This document shows positions 18,830 through 28,200 of a stretch of 29,605 bases of DNA, one piece after another. Under the pieces are notes generated by a model. It searched no databases, had not been told where the DNA came from, and was given only the letters and a program-made list of their open reading frames with translations. Positions within the stretch are counted from its first letter, which is position 1. Each line of letters begins with the position of its first letter. Location: the NCBI GenBank assembly GCA_034698045.1, contig JAQGAU010000377.1, positions 1-29,605 on the forward strand, read 5' to 3'. This DNA comes from Paramacrobiotus richtersi. Taxonomy: Eukaryota > Tardigrada > Eutardigrada > Parachela > Macrobiotidae. The position numbers and the translations under genes are program-made.

Positions 18830-20191
18830 TGTCTCATTCTCTTGACTATGAACTCTTTTTGCTATTTGTAAGTGCGTAATAATCGATAGTAGCTAAGGTC
18901 TTTCGAGCGGTTGTTTATTCAGAAGTATCTGTTCTTCCCAGGCTATGGTCTGCTTGTGTAAGAGGAATCGCGATTCCTGTACTAGTAGACGTAAACTCAT
19001 CAAACATTAAACAAATGAAAAATGTGTCCCATTTGACGCGTGATGGGGCTGTTATCAAAATTAGCTAAACGTTAGTACCTTACGTGACAAGCTTAATACG
19101 AAAGGGATTAGGGTGATTAAATAAAAAGTGGGCGGAACTCGGCCAGTCAATCAAAAAAGTCGCGTTAAGTCAAAAGTGCGTTGAGTGCTGCAAGAAACGT
19201 GAAACTGGTGTAAAAAGTGGGTTTTTTTCGTCCTCCAAAGTCAATTCGGATCATAATCGAATACTATCTGGCGAGCTAATGTTGATTATGTGTTGACCAT
19301 TGGGCGTTTCTGATTACTCTGATAATTTTAGAGTAGCCAATCAGCGCACACTGACGTCACCGCCGGGTATAATCTGACTTCCATATTATCAACATAATCG
19401 GACGAAAACCCTGTGAGGGCTTTTTGTCGTATTGAATTCTTTTTACGGGCACAAATTAAACCCATGTCCATTTCCGGTTACAGTAGCCGGGACTTCGTAT
19501 AATTGTGCCGCTGTATTAGTTATCAAGTCTTTATACGAACTCCGGAATATGTATCTGCGCTCAAGTCTACTTGTAAGGATAACATAGTTATTACAACGTA
19601 AGAATTTGTTTGCACAGAGTGGGTTGCCTTACGTTATGAGTTGCAAGGATGAATACAGGGGGTGGGTCAAAATACAGGTCAAGAAATACGTACAGGTCAG
19701 TCAAGAAACGATTCAATGGAAGGTGCCACTATACATTCCACAAACACGCAAGCACACGACGACAATCAGGATTTTGGTAGGGAAGTTAGGAACGATCCGA
19801 CGAACGACGAAAGTCAGAAAACTAAATTCTCCATTAATGCTCTCTCCATATTAGAATTTTTCCAGTTTTCCATTAGCATGGCCGTAAAAGTGAGTCATGC
19901 AGGACAGGCCTACGGACTACGTCACACATACTTCCGGTATTAGCCGCTTACGCTTTAGCATCCATATCAGAACTTTTTCTACTTGTAAATCTCTTCATCT
20001 CGTTCGGGTTCCGCAAATTTATCCAATTCGCTTTTCGTTCGGCATTAGGGCAGTAGACGAATGCTTACTGGCGCAATTATCGGTTGACATACAAACATTT
20101 ACAGATATAGGTAGATCAGCTGATATCTGTCCTTCGTCGCACTGGCATACAGTATGAAAACACATAACCCACAATGTCCAACTAAGTCCAA
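18830..20191. other. no confident gene; contains a palindromic CCAAT/CRE segment
   Basis: No complete coding gene was found. An open frame on the plus strand, about 19650-19943, is hydrophilic and contains KTKFSINALSI, resembling an EH1 repressor motif, but it lacks an ATG and supporting exons. The only well-defined structure is at 19284-19399. Confidence 0.35.
19284..19399. promoter_or_regulatory. imperfect palindrome with CCAAT box and CRE
   Basis: Arms GATTATGT (19284-19291) and ACATAATC (19392-19399) enclose an inner inverted repeat, CTGATT..ACTCT (19310-19320) against AGAGT..AATCAG (19330-19344). The inner right arm includes CCAAT (19337-19341), followed by a perfect CRE, TGACGTCA (19352-19359), and TATAAT (19368-19373). 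CCAAT plus CRE in about 20 bp is typical of animal promoters. No gene start could be tied to it. Confidence 0.4.
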
Positions 20192-21255
20192 CTATGATTC
20201 ACGGAACGTTTTCAGAGCGCTGCGAAAGCTTTTTAATGATAAACATAAGAGGATCGGATCCAAGATGGGCTGTAACGCGTAAAACACTCCCGTGGCGCTA
20301 TGGAGCACTTCTTCGTCAACTTGGACTGGCATGAAACATATGACAGTCCAGTAAGTTAGTTCTGGTGTCCAACATATGAGTATGCTGCACGTTAATAGCG
20401 TTAGCAGCAAAAACGGGCGAGAGCCGCCATTTTTCCGGCTTGATGACTTGGTCACACCCTGCAAAGGGGAATATTCAATACGAACACAAATTTCTTGAAA
20501 CACAGCTTATAGTGAAGTTACACATATCACTGTTGCTACAAGTTTCGCCACAAAGTTTCACATACCACTACACTCTCGGATGGCTGCACAGTGTGAGTTT
20601 CCTCTAGTGTGGTCTTGACAATCCGCTTCCGTCTTGCGTGCTTGTACAGTAAAAATGGATAAGCTCCAACAACAAAAACCAGTGGAATGTCATACAAAAC
20701 AAACTGCAGTCCAACAGCATACTGATCCACCACCGGCACATCATAATTCACACTGCATCCGCGCTCCACATCAACCCTATACCACACCTGATCCAGTACG
20801 ATAAACGGCCCGCAAACCAAATGCACGTAAACAACAACACCGATGCATAATAAACAAGCGAGTCTGGTGCTGTGGTATTTCCTGTAACTGTGGGGAAAGG
20901 CGATTGCCCAGCCCCGGTTCAGCGTAATGAGAACGTGCATATGCATTGGAACGGCGCACCACACCCACACCACGAAGAGGTAGAAGGTACAGGCTGTTGA
21001 CGACATCCACCAGATGTTGTAGCTGAGACGCAGTATCTCCAGCGGGTGCTCGGATATTGTATAGATAACGTTAGTGGCTAATAAAAACACGATGTAAACG
21101 GTAAAGGATGTGCGGAGGTCTTTCTTTTTAGCAAAGATGAAGAGAACGAGTGTATTGAGAAGTAGGGTGAGCAGGGCGAATGCGACACGCATAATAACCG
21201 GTGAAGTCCATGCTTGGATGATCAGAGTTGTGTTTGCTGTGCTGTTACTTTCCAT
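20192..21255 (-). CDS. rhodopsin-like G-protein-coupled receptor 2 (two exons, 318 aa)
   Basis: Exon 1 21255-20566 (230 codons), intron 20565-20459 (107 bp, phase 0, GTATGT...TTTGCAG), exon 2 20458-20192. It is closely similar to receptor 1 throughout: KDLRTSFTVYIVFLL in TM2, EHPLEI.R.SY before TM3, CAVPM.MHVLIT.NR.WAIAF, and FPHSYR. C89 and C167 are the likely disulfide. NRG (113-115) replaces DRY, CWTP is at 259-262, and DPILL in TM7 replaces NPxxY. The N-terminus is only about 20 residues (NST and NTT sites). The third cytoplasmic loop is shorter than in receptor 1. It is a local paralogue in the same orientation, 8.4 kb away. The start is the first ATG. No AATAAA was seen immediately downstream. 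Confidence 0.88.
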
Positions 21256-21610
21256 CGTTTGACAAACAGGAAAACTGAGTCAGTAACTTAATAATTAGCA
21301 ATTTCTGGAGCCGGGCCTTGTGCATAGCCGTTTAATCTAATCGTCGACCTCCAAAGATACAAGATTGTAACGGATTACCGGAAAACAGGTGGGATATGTG
21401 TAAAGTAAAAACGTACTCCACACTAACGACATGTACGAATCCCGCCATAAATATTAGCAGATGCACGGCGAACAATAGCGACACGCTTAATGATGAATTG
21501 AGCGCTTTTCAAGTGTCCGGTTTCATTCTAGCTGTTGCACCTTAAAATGTCATTAAATGCGATGAATTTCCAATTACCTACTGTAAGTTCGGCGGATCCA
21601 GATGGTAAGT

Positions 21611-22236
21611 AGAGAAGAAAATTCGTCTAGTTTAAAAAAACTAAACTAGAATTTTGGACGATTTTCGAAACTAAACGAAAACCGCGCTAATTCTCCTCTG
21701 CGCTAAACTAAACTAACGATTTGGAATTGCAAGCTAAACTAAGCTAAACGATTGTTCAAAACATCCTTCCAAAAAACTAAACGAAACGAAATTAAGGACC
21801 TTATTCCGTCATTGATGTTAACTTCGGTATTTCTCCGGTCATTCGATTTTTTCAGACCACATTATAATTCTGATTAAGAACCCCGAGTGCAAGCGTACGC
21901 GCTACGCACGATGTCAGAGGAGCACCATACCAGAAATGACATTTCTACGTTCGACGGCTCGAATAAGACAAACGCCCGTGTGCGGGTGCTGACATGGTGC
22001 ATGGTTATTCAAGCCACCGAACCTAAAAATCAGTTTTCACATTTCTGTGCGCATAATCAAGCTAAACGGAAACTACTGCTTTGTTCTCCCATAAACTAGG
22101 CTGATCTGGCTGGTCTAGATTCAGAAACTAAGCGAAACGAAAACTAAAAAAATTCTCTGGAATTCCACGCTAAACTAAACGAAACTTTCGTTTCGCTTAG
22201 TTCGTTTTCGCTCGGGCGAACGATTTTTCATCTCTA
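21611..22236. mobile_element. 626-bp hAT-type non-autonomous element with 8-bp target duplication
   Basis: ATGGTAAG occurs exactly on both flanks (21603-21610 and 22237-22244), the 8-bp duplication of hAT insertions. The terminal repeats are TAGAGAAGAAAATTCGT and, reading the other end in reverse, TAGAGATGAAAAATCGT (two mismatches). They match the hAT end consensus YARNG. The subterminal arms are full of CTAAAC/GAAAC motifs in opposite orientations (for example CTAAACTAAACGAAAC near 22172). The interior encodes no transposase. The identical target duplication suggests a fairly recent insertion. Confidence 0.85.
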
Positions 22237-22244
22237 ATGGTAAG

Positions 22245-22884
22245 ACTGTATTTTACTGATCAATAAAGTGTGCAATATTGTTTGCATGATGTGACTGAAC
22301 AAGCCATTAATCACACCCGAGATCTCGTCGGTAAGCTGTACATAGAAGTGTATGTTTGGTTTTTAATCCACCCAGTCTGTTTCAATTACATGCACCTGTA
22401 CAAGGGGACGCAAGGATACCGATGAGAGTGAGAATATTATTTTGCAAAAGCCAGTTACGGGAACGTTACAGGATAAAGGAAGAAAAAGTGATAGCTCGTC
22501 AAGAGCTGCTACGTTCAACGTAGGGTTATTCTATCTAGCGAAGCTTATCTTGGATCCGCGGAAAGGTCGTTGTTTTACATCTTTAGAGCATGCGCTTTGA
22601 GTTTTGCATCGCAGTTTTACTGATACAAATGTAATCAATTCGTGTAGATAACAGGAAGAGGCGGAATCAAATTCTGACGCTGATCATTTAAGGAACATAG
22701 TCCAGTACGTAAAAGCAAATATATCCGGTGAGCATTGAACTATTTGAGTACAGTACATTACTGTACATACATTAAACAAAGATAACTGGCAAATACTGGA
22801 GCAAAAAGAGATCAAAAGTAAAACCAGCGGACACACAATTACTGCGATCACTGAACGCAAGACATAATTCTCGCATATATAACC
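22245..22884. other. intergenic, no gene recognised
   Basis: Nothing convincing on either strand. It should hold the 3' UTR of the four-span gene that ends at 22885, but no AATAAA was seen on the minus strand close to the stop. Confidence 0.4.
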
Positions 22885-24030
22885 TTACGAAGCGCTACAC
22901 TGTGACAATCCTTTAACCAAGGTCGTTTTTAATAAGGGGTAAGGCGTGTGGATCGGCGGTGGTTCCATGGGAGCCATTGGACAAGTTCCGTATCCCGGCC
23001 TGGTCATGAGCGGAATTCCGACAGGTGGTCCGATCTGCGATTGTCGCCTAACTGCTAGTATGCTGGCTGATAGTCTGTAAATATGTTAAAGCAATGAGTT
23101 CTCTCGACCATGGGACATCAATGTTGCAAAACAGAAACTTAAGCAAATGGGCCGAAGCTGTTCTACAGCTCTTGAATCAGCAATATAGTTTGTTGCAAAG
23201 CTTAAAGGTACACAACCGCCCTGATCTTTCGCTAGCAGTTACGACGTCGGATAGAAACAGCCTCTAACAGTTACAAAAAAACTTTTTCCTTATCTTTACC
23301 GAAAGCTAATAGTCGCAGCCATGGCGGTCAGTCCAATGAGCATCCCCGCCAGCACCATCGGAACAACAAGGGTGGCGATGAACATGTTGTTCCTCCAGGA
23401 TATTTCCGCCGACATTTCCGCATACTTACTGCGCCAGTCCTTGGTAGTTTGCTCATAGTCTCCGTCGTCCACGGTACTATTACTCCCCACAGTAGTGCGA
23501 TCAAAGATACCCCCGAGCTTATCGGCCATGTTGGGCCCTGTTGGCAGGAAGACGTACATGAACGGCGGAATAAAAATGCAGAGGGAGTAGATGACACACA
23601 GCACAGCGCTGCAGGCGCCCAAAACGCGAATGCCCGGCTGTCGAGGATGTGCGTGCGGAGACGGCGAACTGCGCGAAATCCGTGGATTCCGGTGAACAGG
23701 AGGAGTATTGTCCATGCCACGTGGAAGAAGCCCCATCCGCTACGGTCGGCGGCTGCAACAGTAAAGACAGGGAATGCTTCTGTGAAGCGTTGACTTTATT
23801 AATATGAACACAGCAAAAGATGTGCGTCAGGCGAAAAATAACTGCAGCTCACTCCATCATGATCAGGTTGCATCTACTAGAAAATTACCACCTTTTATAC
23901 AATGAGTCTGCTACTTACGTACTAGATTGTAAACACTGCCAACAACGGCAAAGACTCCGAAAACGATCTCAGTTATGGAAATACACTGGAGGCGGAAAGT
24001 AGGTGGTAACACATATCCTTTAGCATTCAT
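22885..24030 (-). CDS. four-span membrane protein with apparent 1-nt frameshift
   Basis: Exon 1 24030-23919 starts at ATG (MNAKGYVLPPTFRLQC) and ends in phase 1 at a perfect GTAAGT. The 166-bp intron ends TGTTGCAG. Exon 2 is 23752-23300. A 225-bp intron (phase 2, GTAAAG...TTTACAG) leads to exon 3, 23074-22885. Spans: TM1 IVFGVFAVVGSV, TM2 FFHVAWTILLLFTGI, TM3 VLGACSAVLCVIYSLCIF, TM4 MFIATLVVPMVLAGMLIGL. An extracellular loop with an NST site lies between TM3 and TM4, followed by a Pro/Met-rich cytoplasmic tail (IGPPVGIPLMTRPGYG). Exon 1 and TM2 are in one frame and TM3-tail in another. Somewhere near RRLRTHILDSR (about 23640) one nucleotide is missing relative to a continuous frame. This is either a disabling mutation or a sequence error. 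The topology is tetraspan-like, but no named family is recognised. The LTR element begins 23 bp upstream of the ATG. Confidence 0.65.
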
Positions 24031-24053
24031 AGTGTCGTGCTGAAGTAACACAG

Positions 24054-24410
24054 TGTCGCGGTATTCCTATTTTTACCTACTTCCGGTTGTCTGTTACGTA
24101 GACGTGTCGATAGTGTGTCTGTCCTACTGTGTTGTGATGATGTGTCCCTGTGCTACTGTCTTGCATTTTACTGCATTTTACGCTTTGACGATTTGGCTGT
24201 GATCGGTAGAACTGGCAGTATGTGATTTCCAAGGTCTGAGAAAGCCATTAAACTCTTCGTGTAGTTTTGGTGGTTTTGCTCGCCTATCACATAGCGTTAG
24301 GGATAGATCAAGAGGTCAGGGTTAGATTTCGTGTAGAGACGAGTAGCTCAACTTGGCTTTGCCAGGTCGGGAAGTGGATCCCTTTTCCTGCAGGACTGGT
24401 TTCCGCGTCA
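24054..24410 (+). repeat. 5' LTR (357 bp)
   Basis: Begins TGTCGCGG and ends CCGCGTCA, short inverted termini matching at 7 of 8 positions with canonical TG...CA. It is followed at once by the primer-binding site. A second copy of its start lies at 29529. The first 140 bp are rich in TGTGTCTGT-like runs. The promoter and poly(A) site are expected here, but no clear TATA box is visible. Confidence 0.8.
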
Positions 24411-24428
24411 TGGCGCCCACCGGAGTTT
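24411..24428 (+). other. tRNA primer-binding site
   Basis: TGGCGCCCACCGGAGTTT abuts the CA end of the LTR with no spacer. The first nine bases, TGGCGCCCA, match the complement of the 3' end of an animal tRNA-Lys (CUU) including CCA. The match weakens afterwards. Confidence 0.6.
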
Positions 24429-25276
24429 AACCCTCGATCGTCTCTACGCTGTAGACGATTTCTGGACCATCCAAAGGATCCATCTTACAGAGAAGGTCAC
24501 CACGTGGAGGTGGTGAGTGGGGACGTGCTTGTGTTCTTGGCTGGTCTTTACCTGGGGGTTGAGGAATCTGGCAGGTAAAGATTGGGTAGAGCATAGGACG
24601 TAGCTCACTGGTTCCAAGAGGAGGTCAAGGATTCGTGGTGCATTCTCCTTAGGTGAGGAGAGTGTGCGTGCCTGGATGCAGTCAGGGTCACGGGGTAGTG
24701 AACTGATTGTACACCGGTAAAGTGGTGTTTTGGTTTGTTTGTGTTCTGTTTATTTGGGGTATTGAATAAACAAAAGTGACATATGGTACTGGAAAGTGGC
24801 AGAGAATTAGTGGAAAATACGGGAAAAAGTGGTATTTATTCGTGTTTGCAGGTCACGTTTGCGAAATAAATAGGTGCCCAGGTGCGCCCGCGACGTGTAA
24901 AAATTGGATTTTCTAGCGCGAATTTCAAAAAAATAGGTGCTTAAACGCGCCCGCGCAGGCTGAAGTGGTGCAATAAGCGCCTGCAGCATACAGCATTTTT
25001 TTTGTGAAATTGGCAGAGGAAAAGTGGTGCCTGGAAAGGCAGACGCACAAGCCTACTGTTAGTACCAGTGAGAGGCCGTTGCCCTCCGCTGCGAAGACAG
25101 GGTAGCGTCACGAGGTCATCATCAAGTGGTGTAAGCACTGCCAAGCAAAGGCAGTCATCCCTGGTGAAAGGTTTCGGTGAACTGTAAACCTTAAAGGTGC
25201 AGTGCCTGGCCTGACCTGAGACACGTTGCGCAGTGAAGCGACTGTTTCAATCAGTGAGAACTGATTAAACATCTAA
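24429..25276 (+). other. untranslated leader of the LTR element
   Basis: No long frame precedes gag. The leader contains a direct repeat, TAGGTGC....GCGCCCGCG, at 24871 and 24934 (63-bp spacing) and an AATAAA at about 24765. Packaging or dimerisation signals would be expected in this region, but none can be identified by eye. Confidence 0.5.
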
Positions 25277-28200
25277 ATGGAAAAGGATAGGGGTAAGGGC
25301 ATGGATGCTGAAGTGTCCGTGTCTGCAGATGGAAAGAAAAGTACGGACGAAGTGCTGGAGAAAGGCATAAGTAGTCCAGTGCTAGGGGAAGAATGGCGTA
25401 TTGGTCCTGATGTAGACTGGGAAGAATTGAGGCAAAGGTTAAAGGTACAAATGCCTCCGACTGGCCTGTTTAGCCAAGCATTGAATGCGTATCGTAGCGT
25501 GCCGAAGGGTAAAGCCCCATACGGGTATCGTGTGTACGAAGGGCTACCTGAACTGCCCCTGCGATATAGGCTACACGTAAGCCAGCAGCAATTTAGAAAG
25601 ATTGCTGATGAGCTACAGGCACAAGGTGAAAAAAGGAAAGAAGGAAGACAAATGGTATCGGTAATAAAGTCTCCCAAGGTAGCTGGGGAAGCAGCAGTAA
25701 CTGCCCCTAAGCAGACGGAGCAGACTGGAAAAAATGTACAGACTGCAGCGCTCGTACAGCACGATAAGGGTGCAGATCAAGAAGAAATGAATGAAAGCAT
25801 CGATTCATTGCTCAATGCCACAATGATCGATAAAGATCAGGCAGATGATCAAGAAGACGAAACAAATCGCGAAAGTAGTAGCGATACGGAGCGTTTCTTT
25901 GATGTAAATGACACAGTGTCACAAGATAACACTGTGGTTGGTTTCGATGATAATAGAAATCAAAGGCGAAGGCCTACGACAGGTGCCTTTGAATCAGATC
26001 CAAATGAAATGTTGGATGACGCAGATTTACGTCCTGAAAAGCTAGATTTCAATGATGATTACGATCTCATTGTAGATCCAGATGTTTTACGTGCAAAAGC
26101 CAATGAAATGGCAGAGTTGGCACGAGACTTGCACAAACGGTACTGCAAGCTGTTCGATGCAAATGAAAAGCTGAAAAGCGCGCATGTTCAGCTGGTGCAG
26201 CATGCCGATGATGTCATCGATGATAATCATCGCCTGCAGGGCCAAGAAACAAAAGCACGCAATGAAATAGTGCTGTTACAAGAAGACTTGAATGGATCCA
26301 GTGATCTGCTGAACCAAAGGCACAATGAGTTCGAGCAGAGGGAAAGAATATTGGAAAACGAAAAGCAGGATCTAGAGCAGCAGATCTCTGTTCTTGCAAA
26401 AGACAATGGCAAGGCTACACAGCAGATTACAGCATTATCTGCTGAACGGGATAAGGGGCGTGCTGAGGCACAACAAAAGGGGAATGCAGTTGAAGATAAA
26501 GTAGCACTGCAAAAAGAATTGGACAGCATACAAAAAGATAAGAGGATGCTGGAAGATGCATGGTCACAGCTCGATAGGGAGAGAGCTCAACTTGACCATG
26601 ATGTTCAAAAGGAAAACGATAAGTGGGAAAATGTCAAACAGCAATGGCGACAAGAGAAGGCCGAGCTCACTGCTGAACGTGGTAAGCTTGATCAGGAAAT
26701 GCGAATAATCGGAAATGAAAAGAAAACACTGCTGTCAGGTAAGCAGCCAGAAGAAAGGGATCGGTCTAAGGATAAAAGTGTGCCCGATCAGAAAACGATT
26801 AACAAGGTGAACCGGAAACTGGAAACAAAGCAAGTGGCTTTCCAGTCAGATGAAGTCGTAGTGGATCGGCATTACAGACCGGAAGTACAGGCTGTATACC
26901 GTGAAAATAAAAATTTGTATAATTCGATAAAAATGCAGACTCCAGGCGTATCACCGCCCATGTTGTCAGTCTCATGTGCAGGATCGGCTGATATTGCCAA
27001 ATTGGCAGATGCAATGGTACAGTTGCTTGATTTTCAGAAGCAACAACAGCCATCTACATTACAGCTGTTGAAATCTATCGAAACGTTTGCGAAGAAACCG
27101 ACTGGGAAAAAGGATACGTATCCCAAAAAGTATGACGGTACGGTAAGCTCTGGCAAAGTAGAGCGGTACATCGAAGATGTAAGCCGTTGTGCCCGTATAA
27201 ACAAATGGGATGACGAAGAAATAATTGAAACCGGTTTACCGTCGTCACTCACAGATACGGCGTATACCTGGTACAACGACATGTATCCTAGAAATAAGGA
27301 TAAAAGTTGGGAAGAGTGGCAGCAAATGCTGAAGTCGCATTTCTCGGTAGAAAAGGATAAAGAGGGATTAATGGATGCGATGTTCAAGCGCGTATTTACT
27401 GATGATGATACGCCAAACACGTACGTGGACAGTTTCCTACACTTTTTCACGGAACTGCGTACGCCGGAAAGTGATCGCGTATCTTACCTCAAGAATGGGT
27501 TACGTGAAAACCGCATGGACTGGTATAACCAGATGCGTGTACTCCGTGTAGGTACACAGGAAGATTTTCTAACAACCCTACAAAATTTGTACAAGGGTTG
27601 GATAGAACAGGAAGAAATGGATAAAGAGAAAAAGGGGAACATGCCGTATGAAAATAGGCAAAATCAAAACTATCGTGGAAATGGGAATGGTAACAGGGGA
27701 AATTACCGTGGACGTGGAAATTGGTCCAATGGTAATAGCCGATACGGAAATAGTAGCGGTTATGAAAATCGTGGTAGCGGTGACGAAGGCGAAAATAACG
27801 GCACCAGCTACCAACAAAGTGGTCATAGTGGTAATGGTAACGGAGGGAAATATCGGAGCGGTGGTGGTAGCTACCGTGGCCGAGGAGGCGGTTACGAGAG
27901 TGGTAACAATCAGAGTGGTTACCAGAGCAGGTACACTGATGGCAATGAACCAGCTGATAATAGTGGTACCACGGGTGATCGTGAAGGGGATTCCCAGGGT
28001 CAAGGGAAACCGCGAGGTAGTGACAAAGTAAGGCCCGCGTACAAGGCTTGGTATACGAAAGATAATAAGCCGATCTGTACGAAGTGCCATGAAATGCACT
28101 TAAGTCAAGAGTGCAGGTTCACTGGTACGTACAAACCGCTTATGGAATATCCACCGCCGGAAGTGCAGAAAAAGTATGGCTTAGAAGTAAACTCAATACA

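Noticed and set aside
19606-19943. Overlapping plus-strand frames, one with an EH1-like KFSINALSI and a GTGAGT donor
   Set aside because: No start codon in the hydrophilic frame, a poor acceptor, and no homeobox or other partner exon found.
23405-23430. GTAAGT inside exon 2 of the four-span gene (minus strand) as a splice donor
   Set aside because: Using it would remove the fourth membrane span. The coding frame continues sensibly through it.
26214-28099. Several minus-strand open frames under gag
   Set aside because: Mirror frames caused by gag codon bias; no start context or splice sites.
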